A DNA stretch of 64,000 nt from Dethiobacter alkaliphilus AHT 1 (GTDB lineage Bacteria > Bacillota > Dethiobacteria > Dethiobacterales > Dethiobacteraceae). How positions within the stretch are numbered: position 1 is the first letter of the stretch; each line of letters opens with the position of its first letter. Positions 35,041-44,773 of this stretch are shown in pieces. The notes under the pieces are model-generated. The model saw only the letters and a list, made by a program, of their open reading frames with translations, was not told the DNA's origin and searched no databases. The stretch spans positions 124,001-188,000 of the forward strand of contig NZ_ACJM01000001.1 in assembly GCF_000174415.1 (NCBI RefSeq), given 5' to 3'. The translations under genes were made by a program, and so were the position numbers.

Positions 35041-35212
35041 TAGAGTACAAACTCACGCGTTATCTGGAGAATAAAAAGTACCCAAATGTTGGTAATGTTT
35101 AGCTAAACCTACTGTAATTGTGAGATTTATTATTTTCTTGTTGTTAAGCTGGGCATGGTGGCTTGTTTCCGGAGTAAGAGGTATATTCAATTATTGTGAG
35201 GTGGTATACAAA

Positions 35213-37135
35213 ATGACACAGCTTGAAGACCTCATTAATAAAGACCGGCAGGAAAGAAAGAAAGAAATGTTTGAAGGGACGCTTCTGGATTACCTGGCGC
35301 TTCTCCAGGCCGATAAGTCCCTTTGTATGCTGGCACATCAGCGGATGCATGAATTGATTGTCAATCGGGGGGTAGAGGTTGTTAACACGGAAGACCATCC
35401 CCGGCTAAGAAGAATCTATGGCCACACAGTACTGAAGAAGTACAATTTCTTTAAAGATGAGTTTTTTGGTATCGATAAAACATTGATGAAAATCGTCAGT
35501 TATTTTCATGCTGCGGCAATGAGAGGAGAGGAAGCACGTCAGGTCCTCTATCTGGTGGGTCCTGTAGGGGCTGGGAAATCTTCCATTATGGAGGCCTTAA
35601 AGAAAGCTTTGGAGATAAGCCCGCCCATTTATGCCCTTAAGGGATGTCCCATGAGGGAAGAACCACTCCATTTAATACCCAAACATCTGCGAGCGGAATT
35701 TGAAGAGCTTTTACAAGTACAAATAGAAGGCGATTTATGCCCGGTATGCAGGTATCGACTAAAAGAGGAATACAATAACGAATACGAACATTTTCCTGTA
35801 GAAACGGTAGATTTCAGCATCCGTTCCAGAAAAGGAGTAGGAGTTGTCCCCCCCGTTGATCCCAATAACCAGGACACCTCTGTTTTAATCGGCTCGGTAG
35901 ATATATCCAAGATAGATTTATATTCTGAAGATGACCCCAGAGTGTTATCTTTAAATGGCGCTTTTAATGTGGGCAACAGAGGGATTGTGGAATTTATTGA
36001 GGTCTTTAAGAATGAAGTGGAATATCTTCACACAATGATTACCGCCACACAGGAGAAGTCTGTCCCTGCTCCAGGCAAGGGCTCCATGATCTATTTTGAC
36101 GGTATTATTCTGGCCCACTCCAATGAGGCGGAATGGAACAAGTTTAAAGCTGACCATACCAACGAGGCTATACTGGACAGAATCGTTAAAATAGAAGTGC
36201 CCTACTGTTTGGAGCTAAATGAAGAAATAAAAATCTACAATAAAATTATCAACAAGAGTCAGTTTAAAACACATATTGCCCCGCATACCATTCAAGTTGC
36301 TTCTATGTTTGCAATCCTTACCCGCCTGACGCCTTCACCTAAAGTCGATCCTTTAACAAAACTGAAGATCTACAACGGAGAAGAAATTGTTGAGAAGGGC
36401 GCAACAAAAAAAGTTGATATTTTAGAATTACGTGAGGAAGCACAACGTGAAGGGATGTCCGGCATCTCCACCCGTTTTATTATGAAAGCGCTGGATTCTG
36501 CCATGACTGAATCCGAGCATGGTTGCATCAATCCCATCTCTGTCTTAGAGACCCTTGTTAAATCGGTTAAAGAACTAACCATTGGGGATGCGGATAAGAA
36601 AAGGTATCTGAATTTTTTACAGGATACAATTAAAAAAGAATACCATAATATTCTGGAAAAAGAAGTAACCAAGGCCTTTATCCATGGATACAGGGAACAG
36701 GCGGAAGAGTTATTTAACAATTATCTGGATCATGCCGAAGCCTATGTAAACAAAACAAAAATCAAAGACAGTAATACCGGTGAGGAACTGGAACCCGATG
36801 AGTCGTTTATGAGGTCCATCGAAGAACAGATTAATATCACCCAGTCTGCTGCCGGCGGTTTTCGTCAGGACATAACATCCTATATGTTTTTTGTAATGCG
36901 CGGCGGCGGGAAAATAGATTATGAAAGCTATGAGCCTCTAAAAGAAGCCATCGAGAAAAAGTTAACCACATCTGTTAAGGAATTGAGCCGTGTAATAACC
37001 CGCTCCAAAGTAAGGGATAAGGAGCAGAATGTAAAGTACGGCGCAATGGTGGAAGAAATGAAAAAGAACGGTTACTGCGAACATTGCTGTAATGTAATTC
37101 TGAAATATGCTGCCAATAATCTGTGGAAGGATTAA
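35213..37135 (+). CDS. prkA: PrkA AAA+ serine protein kinase
   Basis: A 640-residue PrkA family protein. The N-terminal AAA+ module has Walker A GPVGAGKSS near residue 117, a zinc-like CPVCRYRL insertion and IYFDGIILAHSNEAEW. The C-terminal PrkA kinase domain ends CEHCCNVILKYA. It takes part in sporulation or stress signalling; later work describes related proteins as ATP-dependent proteases (family knowledge). ATG 35213 follows GAGGTGG. The open extension to 35120 is hydrophobic and not supported. It is first of the conserved prkA-yhbH-spoVR triad. Confidence 0.94.
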   Translation: MTQLEDLINKDRQERKKEMFEGTLLDYLALLQADKSLCMLAHQRMHELIVNRGVEVVNTEDHPRLRRIYGHTVLKKYNFFKDEFFGIDKTLMKIVSYFHAAAMRGEEARQVLYLVGPVGAGKSSIMEALKKALEISPPIYALKGCPMREEPLHLIPKHLRAEFEELLQVQIEGDLCPVCRYRLKEEYNNEYEHFPVETVDFSIRSRKGVGVVPPVDPNNQDTSVLIGSVDISKIDLYSEDDPRVLSLNGAFNVGNRGIVEFIEVFKNEVEYLHTMITATQEKSVPAPGKGSMIYFDGIILAHSNEAEWNKFKADHTNEAILDRIVKIEVPYCLELNEEIKIYNKIINKSQFKTHIAPHTIQVASMFAILTRLTPSPKVDPLTKLKIYNGEEIVEKGATKKVDILELREEAQREGMSGISTRFIMKALDSAMTESEHGCINPISVLETLVKSVKELTIGDADKKRYLNFLQDTIKKEYHNILEKEVTKAFIHGYREQAEELFNNYLDHAEAYVNKTKIKDSNTGEELEPDESFMRSIEEQINITQSAAGGFRQDITSYMFFVMRGGGKIDYESYEPLKEAIEKKLTTSVKELSRVITRSKVRDKEQNVKYGAMVEEMKKNGYCEHCCNVILKYAANNLWKD

Positions 37136-37161
37136 ACACATGCTAAATGGTGGTGATAAAC

Positions 37162-38334
37162 ATGGCCATTTTCAGAGAGTTTGACAACAGGGGGCGGGAC
37201 CGCTCTGGAGAAGACAGAAGAAGGCATCAGGAACTGGTGGAAGATGCCATTAAGCGCAATATTAAAGATATTGTTGCCGAGGAGAGCATCATCGGCCAAA
37301 GCAAAAACAAAAAAATTAAGATTCCCATTCGCGGCCTAAAAGAATACCAATTTATCTACGGGAGAAACAAACCCGGTGTAGGGACGGGAAAAGGCGATGA
37401 AAAAAGGGGCGATAAGATAGGTCAGGATCAGGTGGATGAGGGCCAGGGCCACGGCGAAGCAGGTAATTCCGAAGGTGAGGATATCTACGAAACAGAAATT
37501 ACCATCGAGGAACTGATGAATTACCTGTTTGAGGATTTGGATCTGCCTTTTATGGAGAGAAAGAAATTCAGTGAACTTGAATCGGAAAAAATATTCAAGA
37601 AGCTGGGTTATCAGAGAAAGGGGATTCCCCCGCGACTGGCCAAAAAGAGGTCGGTCATTGAGAAGATAAAAAGAAAGAAGGCATCGCAAAGGGGTAAGCC
37701 TAAACCTTCAGTGCCGGAACCTGAGGAAGAAACGGAGCGTTTTCCCTTTAAAGAAGACGATTTAAGATACTATCGACTACGCCCGGAAATACGACGGGAG
37801 TCAAACGCAGTGGTGATCTGTATCATGGATACTTCCGGCTCCATGTACAGTACAAAAAAGTATTTGGCCCGCAGCTTTTATTTTCTTCTTTATCAGTTTA
37901 TAAGAACCAAGTATGTTAATGTTGAGATCGTCTTTGTTGCCCATACAACGGTTGGCAAGGAAGTTTCAGAAGATGATTTCTTCCATAAAGGGGAATCGGG
38001 CGGAACGTACATAAGCAGCGGTTATGAAAAAGCTCTGGAAATAATTGAAGAAAGATACGACCCGTCCATCTGGAACATTTATGCTTTCCATTGCAGTGAC
38101 GGTGATAATTGGCAGGAAGATGATGCCAAGGCAGTGGAGATGGCCAAAAAACTGTGTAGCATCTGTAATCTGTTTGGTTATGGAGAGATTATGCAGCGCT
38201 TCAGTACGATAAAAACGCAGTTTGCTACTAAAATAGATTATCCCAACTTTACGATTGTTACCATGTCAAAGAAGGAGGATATTATTCCTGCGCTTCGCAA
38301 GTTATTAGCCAAAGAGCGAGCGCTAATGGAGTAA
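37162..38334 (+). CDS. yhbH: YhbH/YeaH family VWA-like sporulation protein
   Basis: A 390-residue DUF444 protein. The N-terminus FREFDNRGRDRSGEDRRRHQ is family-typical, followed by a Gly/Asp/Glu-rich linker, a basic region and a VWA-like domain with MIDAS-type DTSGSM near residue 222. YhbH is required for efficient sporulation in Bacillus; E. coli YeaH works with YeaG (PrkA) in nitrogen starvation (established). GGTGGTG upstream favours ATG 37162 over the in-frame ATG at 37147. It is 26 bases behind prkA and 8 ahead of spoVR. Confidence 0.93.
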   Translation: MAIFREFDNRGRDRSGEDRRRHQELVEDAIKRNIKDIVAEESIIGQSKNKKIKIPIRGLKEYQFIYGRNKPGVGTGKGDEKRGDKIGQDQVDEGQGHGEAGNSEGEDIYETEITIEELMNYLFEDLDLPFMERKKFSELESEKIFKKLGYQRKGIPPRLAKKRSVIEKIKRKKASQRGKPKPSVPEPEEETERFPFKEDDLRYYRLRPEIRRESNAVVICIMDTSGSMYSTKKYLARSFYFLLYQFIRTKYVNVEIVFVAHTTVGKEVSEDDFFHKGESGGTYISSGYEKALEIIEERYDPSIWNIYAFHCSDGDNWQEDDAKAVEMAKKLCSICNLFGYGEIMQRFSTIKTQFATKIDYPNFTIVTMSKKEDIIPALRKLLAKERALME

Positions 38335-38342
38335 TAAATCAT

Positions 38343-39728
38343 ATGGGAGAATATACCCTTCAACAACTGGAGCAATGGAATGATAAGATTGAAGCTATTG
38401 CCCGCCAAGAGGGCCTGGATTATTATGAGCAGGAATTTGAAATCTGCAGCTATGAGGATATGCTTTGTTATGAAGCTTACGTAGGTATGCCGGCCCATTA
38501 TTCGCATTGGAGCTACGGAAAAGTATATGAAAAAAAGAAAACACTCTACAGATATAATTTAGTTGGCTTGCCCTACGAAATGGTTATTAACTCAAATCCC
38601 TGCATCGCTTATCTTATGAAAGATAATACACTCCTTTTGCAAATTTTGACCATTGCCCATGTTTATGGACATAATGATTTTTTCAAAAATAACAGATTAT
38701 TCGCCCAGGGTACCCGGGCTGAGATAACAGTGGAAATGTTTAAAAATCATGCCGACAGAATCAGGAGTTATATACAGGATCCCAGTATTGGCTATGAGAA
38801 GGTTGAACGTATTCTGGACGCTGCTCATGCATTAAGGTTTCAGATAAGCAGGGTGGTGGGGGAAAAACCTCTTTCAGATGCGGAAAAAAAAGACAGAATG
38901 CTCCAGCAGTACTATGAAGACATCAAAATAAACAGTCCGCTGGAGCAAAAAAAAGAAATTTCCTACCCCGATATGAACCGTATTCCGCTGCAACCAACCG
39001 ATGATCTCGTCCAGTTTCTCATTGATTATGGCCGCCTGGAAGACTGGGAAAAGGATATTTTACAAATTGTAAGAAAAGAAACAAACTATTTCATTCCGCA
39101 AATCGAGACAAAAATTATGAATGAAGGCTGGGCAAGTTTCTGGCATTACAGGATTTTAAATCAATTGGAACTACCTCAACAGCTGCACATAGAATTTCTG
39201 AACCGGCATAACCAGGTTATCCGGCCTTTCTATGGTAGTCTTAATCCATACTACGTAGGCTTTAAAATATTTGAAGATATTGAAAAAAGATATGGGCGGG
39301 ATAAAATTTTTGAAGTCCGTGGTATGGAGCGGGATGCATCCTTTATCCGCAAATATCTAACCGAAGAAATTTGCCGGGAACTGAATTTATTTGAGTACGC
39401 CAAAAAAGGAAGCTTCTATATTATTGAGGAAATTGCTGACGATAAAGGATGGAAATCCATTAGAGATACCATTGCCAATAGTGTGGGGATGTCTTCAATG
39501 CCCTCTATTCAGGTTGTGGAAATGTCGCAGCGGGACCGCACCCTGAAATTGAATCATGATTTTGACGGCAGGGAATTGGAACTAAGATACGCCTATGAAA
39601 CCTTAAAACACCTTGCTACCCTGTGGGATGGCAAAATACAATTGACAACTATTATAAACAATGCAGAGAAAGTGATAGTGTGTGACGAAAATAAAAAAGT
39701 CACCATGACCGGTGTGCTGATAACTTAA
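38343..39728 (+). CDS. spoVR: SpoVR family protein
   Basis: A 461-residue SpoVR/YcgB family protein, full length for the family. Family features include LEQWNDKIEAIARQEGLDYYEQEFE at the N-terminus, a HVYGHNDFFKNN histidine motif, NEGWASFWHYRIL, and FYGSLNPYYVGFKIFEDIE. SpoVR is needed for normal spore cortex formation in Bacillus (established). Co-transcription with prkA and yhbH is expected from the tight spacing, and a terminator follows. Confidence 0.95.
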   Translation: MGEYTLQQLEQWNDKIEAIARQEGLDYYEQEFEICSYEDMLCYEAYVGMPAHYSHWSYGKVYEKKKTLYRYNLVGLPYEMVINSNPCIAYLMKDNTLLLQILTIAHVYGHNDFFKNNRLFAQGTRAEITVEMFKNHADRIRSYIQDPSIGYEKVERILDAAHALRFQISRVVGEKPLSDAEKKDRMLQQYYEDIKINSPLEQKKEISYPDMNRIPLQPTDDLVQFLIDYGRLEDWEKDILQIVRKETNYFIPQIETKIMNEGWASFWHYRILNQLELPQQLHIEFLNRHNQVIRPFYGSLNPYYVGFKIFEDIEKRYGRDKIFEVRGMERDASFIRKYLTEEICRELNLFEYAKKGSFYIIEEIADDKGWKSIRDTIANSVGMSSMPSIQVVEMSQRDRTLKLNHDFDGRELELRYAYETLKHLATLWDGKIQLTTIINNAEKVIVCDENKKVTMTGVLIT

Positions 39729-39758
39729 TCCCTTTATGCATCTTTTGGATTAATTCAA

Positions 39759-39795
39759 AATAACTCCCTCAGATTAATGAGGGAGTTATTTGTTC
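39759..39795 (+). terminator. Terminator of prkA-yhbH-spoVR block
   Basis: Perfect 13-bp stem AATAACTCCCTCA / TGAGGGAGTTATT followed by TGTT. Confidence 0.8.
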
Positions 39796-39902
39796 TACTC
39801 CAGATTCAGTCGGTTGCTTAAGATGTAATTGGTTATCAGGAAGTATCCTAATGCAGGGAGAGCGGTGGTTAAAATTATCACCCACATTACAAGGTGAATC
39901 AT
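39795..39902 (-). pseudogene. Small membrane-segment ORF, possible remnant
   Basis: A 35-residue minus-strand frame (MIHLVMWVIILTTALPALGY...) forms one clear hydrophobic helix and a polar tail. The frame stays open and protein-like upstream to 39986 (FQFSINISSFETFQAVEP) but contains no ATG, GTG or TTG there. It therefore looks like a gene fragment or one with an unusual start. No family recognised. The remaining intergenic stretch to 40165 holds nothing else convincing. Confidence 0.3.
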
Positions 39903-40165
39903 GGGTTCAACTGCCTGAAATGTTTCAAAGCTGCTTATATTTATACTAAACTGGAAAACAGCTCCTGCCAGCGCAACCGCTGGGATTTAACTTATGACCC
40001 TTAGAAATTCTGTAGTCGCTGGTCTGGTTGCATCTAAAGTATGTATGGTAGAATAAGTTGTAGCAAAAAAAGATGCTCCCCCTGCGGTTCAGTGGCATCA
40101 TTGTATCTATGGGAGCTCTCGGTCTGATTAATTTATAGAAACGATTATCTGAAAGGGGAAAGAAA

Positions 40166-40816
40166 GTGGAAAACACAGGTAATTATAGTCCTGCTGAAGA
40201 AATGGCCAATGCCATAACACACGGAATAGGTACAGTACTTGCCATTGCCGCACTTGCAGTGCTGGTTGTATTTGCAGCACTAAGGGGGAGTGTGTGGCAT
40301 ATCGTAACATTTAGCGTTTATGGAACTACGCTAATCGTTCTCTACCTGTTTTCAACACTCTATCACAGCTTTACAAACCAGAAGCTCAAGGCAATCTTTA
40401 AAGTCATGGACCATTCCGCAATATATCTGCTCATTGCAGGCACTTACACTCCGTTTACGCTGATAGCTTTGCGTGGTCCTCTGGGTTGGACCATCTTCGG
40501 CTTTATCTGGGGCCTGGCCATAGTGGGAATAATACTTAAGGTGTTTTTTGTGAAGAGGTTCAAAGTTATCTCAACATTGACCTATGTTTTGATGGGTTGG
40601 GCAATTGTGGTGGCTTTTAATCCGTTACTTGCAAACCTTTCTGGCCAGGGTATTAGATGGTTGGTAAGCGGTGGTATTCTCTATTCTGCCGGCGCCATTT
40701 TTTATCTGTTTAAAAGGATTCCATACAACCATGCCATTTTTCACTTATTTGTGATTGGCGGCAGTGTGTGCCATTTTCTCTCTATCTTGCTGTATGTATT
40801 GCCTATAACAGGTTAG
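40166..40816 (+). CDS. Hemolysin III / YqfA family (PAQR-like) membrane protein
   Basis: A 216-residue protein with seven hydrophobic segments. It has the family N-terminus EEMANAITHGIG and metal-site residues in STLYHSF and in the C-terminal NHAIFHLFVIGGSVCHF. Despite the name, most members are not hemolysins; PAQR relatives act as lipid hydrolases or receptors. The GTG start at 40166 is preceded by AAAGGGGA. It is a monocistronic unit with a terminator behind it. Confidence 0.88.
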   Translation: MENTGNYSPAEEMANAITHGIGTVLAIAALAVLVVFAALRGSVWHIVTFSVYGTTLIVLYLFSTLYHSFTNQKLKAIFKVMDHSAIYLLIAGTYTPFTLIALRGPLGWTIFGFIWGLAIVGIILKVFFVKRFKVISTLTYVLMGWAIVVAFNPLLANLSGQGIRWLVSGGILYSAGAIFYLFKRIPYNHAIFHLFVIGGSVCHFLSILLYVLPITG

Positions 40817-40839
40817 TACATAAGCGAGGCCCCGGTTAT

Positions 40840-40885
40840 AACCCCCTTGTGCGGATTTTGTACTGTGCAAGGGGGTTTGTTTGTG
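40840..40885 (+). terminator. Terminator after hemolysin III family gene
   Basis: AACCCCCTTG / CAAGGGGGTT perfect 10-bp stem plus GC extension, with a T-rich tail. Confidence 0.75.
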
Positions 40886-40938
40886 TTACAATACTTAAAT
40901 GTGCGTTTGTGCAAAACTTTCAATAAAGGCGGGACAAC

Positions 40939-42524
40939 GTGATAACAGTTAGTAATATTGGATTGCGCTTTGGCGAGCGCAAGCTCTTTGAAGATGTGAA
41001 CTTAAAGTTTACCCCTGGCAATTGTTATGGAGTTATTGGGGCAAACGGAGCGGGAAAGAGTACTTTTCTAAAGATCCTGGCCGGTGAAATTGAACCGGAT
41101 AGTGGTGAAGTGGTAATAGCAAGTGGGATACGGATGTCCATTTTAAAACAGGACCATTACCAATACGATCAGTGTGTGGTACTGGATACGGTTATTATGG
41201 GTAACCAACGACTGCATGAAATTATAAAAGAGAAGGAAGAGCTCTACAGTAAGCCGGATTTCAGTGATGATGACGGAATGAAAGTGGCAGAACTTGAGTC
41301 GGAGTTTGCTGAAATGAACGGCTGGGAAGCGGAATCAGAAGCTTCCACTTTGCTGCAAGGATTGGGTATTGGGACTGATTTACACGATAAGCTTATGTCT
41401 GAGTTACAAGGGGCAGAAAAGGTGAAAGTACTGCTGGCTCAGGCACTCTTTGGTAACCCTGGCATTCTCATTCTAGACGAACCTACAAACCATCTGGATT
41501 TTAAGTCCATTACCTGGCTGGAAGAGTTTTTGATTGCTTTTCAGGGTATCGTTATTGTGGTGACTCACGATCGTCACTTTGTTAATAAAATCTGCACTCA
41601 CATGGCCGATGTGGATTTCGGCAAAATCAAGCTCTATGTGGGCAACTATGATTTCTGGTATGAGTCCAGTTAGCACTGCAGATGATGCGTGACCAGAACA
41701 AGAAAAAAGAAGAGAAGGTAAAGCAGCTGCAGGAGTTTGTGGCCCGCTTTAGTGCCAATGCTTCCAAATCCAAGCAAGCCACCTCCCGTAAGAAAATGCT
41801 GGAAAAGATCGATTTGGATGATATTGAACCCTCCAGCCGTAAGTACCCCTATGTGGCGTTTAAGCCGGAGCGGGAAGTGGGTAACGATATCCTTACTGTG
41901 GTGGATTTATGTAAGACCATTGACGGGGAAAAAGTCCTGGACAATGTTAGCTTTACCATGGCCAAAGAGGATAAGATTGCTCTGGTTGGCACCAATGAGG
42001 TGGCCTATACCACACTTCTTAAAATACTAAGCGGTGAAATGGAGCCAGACAGCGGCCACTATAAATGGGGTGTGACTGTAACAAACGCCCATTTCCCCAA
42101 AGATAGTTCTCCCTATTTTCAGGACGAAGAGCTGAATTTGGTGGATTGGTTGCGTCAGTTTTCTACAGATAAAGCTGATTCTTATGTCAGAGGGTTTCTT
42201 GGCAAAATGCTCTTTTCCGGGGAAGAGGCCCTTAAATCACTGAAGGTCCTTTCCGGTGGAGAGCGGGTACGCTGCATGCTGGCTAAAATGATGCTTTGTC
42301 ATGCCAATGTCTTGCTGTTAGACCAACCTACAAACCATTTGGATTTAGAGTCAATCACAGCATTAAACAACGGTCTGCGGGATTTTAACGGCAACATCAT
42401 TTTTACCTCCCATGACCGTCAATTTGTCCAAACCATTGCTACCCGCATCATGGAATTTACACCTTCGGGAATTGTGGATTTGCGTGTTAGCTATGATGAG
42501 TATTTGGAACGGACTGCCGTTTAG
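40939..42524 (+). pseudogene. ABC-F ATPase (YbiT-type), split by a one-base frameshift
   Basis: Two adjacent frames together make one ABC-F protein of about 528 residues. The first (40939-41673, GTG start) has Walker A IGANGAGKST, a degenerate LQGAEKVKVLLA signature and LDEPTNHLD, ending NYDFWYESS. The second (41682-42524) begins in the linker (MMRDQNKKKEEK, SKQATSRKKML) and contains the second nucleotide domain with LSGGERVR and LDQPTNHLD. The frames differ by -1 at about 41665-41672, where restoring one C in GAGTCCAG rejoins them through ESQLALQMM. The second Walker A is also degenerate (VGTNEVAYTT). ABC-F proteins act on the ribosome. Confidence 0.8.
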
Positions 42525-42537
42525 TTAAAAACATCCT

Positions 42538-42577
42538 GAAGCTGCGAAACGTGTGGGCGTTACGCAGCTTTCTTTTT
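42538..42577 (+). terminator. Terminator after ABC-F gene
   Basis: AAGCTGCG / CGCAGCTT with inner AACG/CGTT pairing, followed by TTTCTTTTTT. Confidence 0.8.
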
Positions 42578-42655
42578 TCCCACTTTTGGAGTTGTCTAAT
42601 ATTGGTTCGTTCTGGCATACTAAAGATTAGATTTAAGAAGAAAGAGGTAGCTTAC

Positions 42656-43930
42656 ATGACCAAAGATTTTGCTTCATTAGGAATAAGAGGAGAATTACAT
42701 AAAACATTGGCAGAGTTAGGAATTAGCGTGCCAACCCCTGTGCAGACGCAGGCAATCCCGGCTTTACTGTCTGGTAAGGATATTGTGGCTCAAGCCCAAA
42801 CCGGCACGGGAAAGACCCTGGCTTTTTTGCTGCCCATTTTGGAGAAAGTTAAGGTAGATAAACCATTTATCCAGGCGCTGATTATTACTCCCACCCGAGA
42901 GCTTGCTCTGCAGATTACAGCTGAACTAAACAAGTTAGCAAGTACAGTTGGTGCAAATTCATTGGCAGTATATGGTGGACAGGATGTGGAGCGGCAGATT
43001 AAGAAGCTAAAAGGTGCAATTCATATCGTGGTGGGAACTCCGGGAAGGATATTAGATCATATGCGGCGGGGGACTATTAGCTTTAGCGGTGTGCAAATGT
43101 TAGTTCTCGATGAAGCAGACCAGATGCTGCACATGGGATTTTTACCGGAAGTTGACCAAATCATCGGGCAAACCTCCCCAAAGCGCCAAACCATGCTCTT
43201 TTCAGCCACCATGCCAGGCAGCATCCGCAATCTGGCCAAGCGTTACATGAAGACTCCGGTGGATATTAAAATAGAGAGTAAAAAAGTTACTTTGGATGAA
43301 ATAAGCCAGCTGGTGGTGTCTACCACAGACCGGGCAAAGCAGGATACTTTATTTAAGTTGATAGATCAGTATCGTCCGTTTCTGGCGTTAATTTTTTGCC
43401 GGACAAAAAGAAGGGCTGCCAAACTAAACCAAGCACTGCTTGAGCATGGCTATTCTGCAGATGAATTACACGGAGACCTGTCGCAGGCTAAGCGCGAGCA
43501 GGTCATGAAACGTTTTCGCCAAGCACATATACAACTTCTGGTGGCAACGGATGTAGCGGCAAGGGGTTTGGACGTGGAAGGGATTACCCATGTGTTCAAT
43601 TATGACATCCCTCAAGACTTGGAGAGCTACATTCACCGCATCGGCCGCACCGGTCGGGCGGGAGAAAAGGGCCTGGCCCTCACACTTGTGGCGCCCAAAG
43701 ACAGCCCGATGCTTCAGGCAATAGAAAAAGGCCTGGGCTACTCTATTGATAACTTAAATGCGCCAAAGAATAGTGAGAAGCAGCGTAGAATTCAACCGGA
43801 ACGCCAGGACAAAAAGTCAGTATCATCCCAAAACAGGCAACATCAGCCCAGTAAATTTAGTAAACGAACAGGCAAGCATGGGACAAAAAAGAATAGTGGA
43901 AAGGATATGTGCGTGGGCAGAAAGAAATAA
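42656..43930 (+). CDS. DEAD-box RNA helicase
   Basis: A 424-residue ATP-dependent RNA helicase. Motifs in order: Q motif with [10 protein letters not shown], motif I AQTGTGKT, Ia [28 protein letters not shown], then domain 2 with [17 protein letters not shown] and [12 protein letters not shown]. The C-terminal tail (about 370-424) is short and Lys/Gln-rich, likely RNA-binding. ATG 42656 has AAAGAGGT upstream; the longer frame from 42551 is not supported. It probably acts in cold-shock or ribosome assembly, as do other small DEAD proteins. Confidence 0.95.
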   Translation: MTKDFASLGIRGELHKTLAELGISVPTPVQTQAIPALLSGKDIVAQAQTGTGKTLAFLLPILEKVKVDKPFIQALIITPTRELALQITAELNKLASTVGANSLAVYGGQDVERQIKKLKGAIHIVVGTPGRILDHMRRGTISFSGVQMLVLDEADQMLHMGFLPEVDQIIGQTSPKRQTMLFSATMPGSIRNLAKRYMKTPVDIKIESKKVTLDEISQLVVSTTDRAKQDTLFKLIDQYRPFLALIFCRTKRRAAKLNQALLEHGYSADELHGDLSQAKREQVMKRFRQAHIQLLVATDVAARGLDVEGITHVFNYDIPQDLESYIHRIGRTGRAGEKGLALTLVAPKDSPMLQAIEKGLGYSIDNLNAPKNSEKQRRIQPERQDKKSVSSQNRQHQPSKFSKRTGKHGTKKNSGKDMCVGRKK

Positions 43931-44009
43931 GATAAGATCAGGACTTTGAAGGTCTTGGAAATTACGTCTGTACAGACTCGGGGAAAGAAGCTTATCTTAA
44001 AAAAATAAG

Positions 44010-44043
44010 AAAACCGTTGGGTTTAAGATGACCCAACGGTTTT
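44010..44043. terminator. Bidirectional terminator
   Basis: AAAACCGTTGGGT / ACCCAACGGTTTT, 13-bp perfect stem between the convergent helicase and nitroreductase genes, with A and T runs on both sides. Confidence 0.85.
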
Positions 44044-44047
44044 GTTC

Positions 44048-44581
44048 TTACATCCAGTTGTGAGTTTCGAAGCTGACTGTTTCCTCCAAGGGCTTGCGTT
44101 TGCCCTGTCCCGGACTGGGGGGAGCGTCGCTTGCCGCATAGCCGATGCCCAGTACATTAACAGGAACAATGTGTTCCGGCAGGTTAAATTCATTACGCAA
44201 AACTTCCGGATTAAAGTAGCAGACCCAAAGGGTGCCCAAATCCAGGCGTGTTGCTTCCAGCATCATGTAGGTGGTAACAATACTGACATCGATGTCTGCA
44301 CTGTCCATGTTATCAAAAGGACGCTTCCAGGACTGCTGCAGGTCGGCGCAGGTAACAATGGCCAAAGGGGCGCCATAGACTTTGGCCGACTTATCCAGTT
44401 TGGCCAGGCTGTCTTTTTCCTGCAGAACCAGCAGCTTGTGAGGTTGCAAATTCTTTGCTGTGGGAGCCAGTCGGCCAAACTCCAAAATGCTTTTCACTTT
44501 TTCCTTTTCTACCGGCTTGGAGTCAAACTTGCGGACAGAATATCGCTTTTGCGCAAGCTCCAGTAGTTCCATGTAGTTCAC
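44048..44581 (-). CDS. Nitroreductase family protein
   Basis: A 177-residue FMN-dependent nitroreductase-fold protein. It has the FMN phosphate-binding RYSVRKFDSKPV near the N-terminus, the conserved FGRLAPTAKNLQPHKLLV segment and a C-terminal GYAASDAPPSPGQGKRKPLEE. It reduces nitro compounds, quinones or flavins with NAD(P)H; the native substrate is unknown. AAAGGGTG precedes the ATG. Confidence 0.92.
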   Translation of the reverse strand: MNYMELLELAQKRYSVRKFDSKPVEKEKVKSILEFGRLAPTAKNLQPHKLLVLQEKDSLAKLDKSAKVYGAPLAIVTCADLQQSWKRPFDNMDSADIDVSIVTTYMMLEATRLDLGTLWVCYFNPEVLRNEFNLPEHIVPVNVLGIGYAASDAPPSPGQGKRKPLEETVSFETHNWM

Positions 44582-44773
44582 CCTTTCCTTAATTGCTATA
44601 TTTAAACTTCAGCCAAAATTGGCAGATTTCCTTTTTGCCAGTAAAGTAAGCTGGGTTTTATAAGGTCTTATTAATGTTTTCCGCTTTAAACTGAAGGTAT
44701 GCGCATAATCCTTTGACAGAAGAATGGTTGATATTTAACTGAGTTATGTGCAGTGGATAAAAGAGGTGTAATT

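Noticed and set aside
40086-40094. GTTCAG in the intergenic region before the hemolysin III gene
   Set aside because: Only one copy, no repeat and no matching -10; probably chance.
44042-44566. 174-codon plus-strand frame opposite the nitroreductase gene
   Set aside because: It is the antisense shadow of a clear nitroreductase with a ribosome site.
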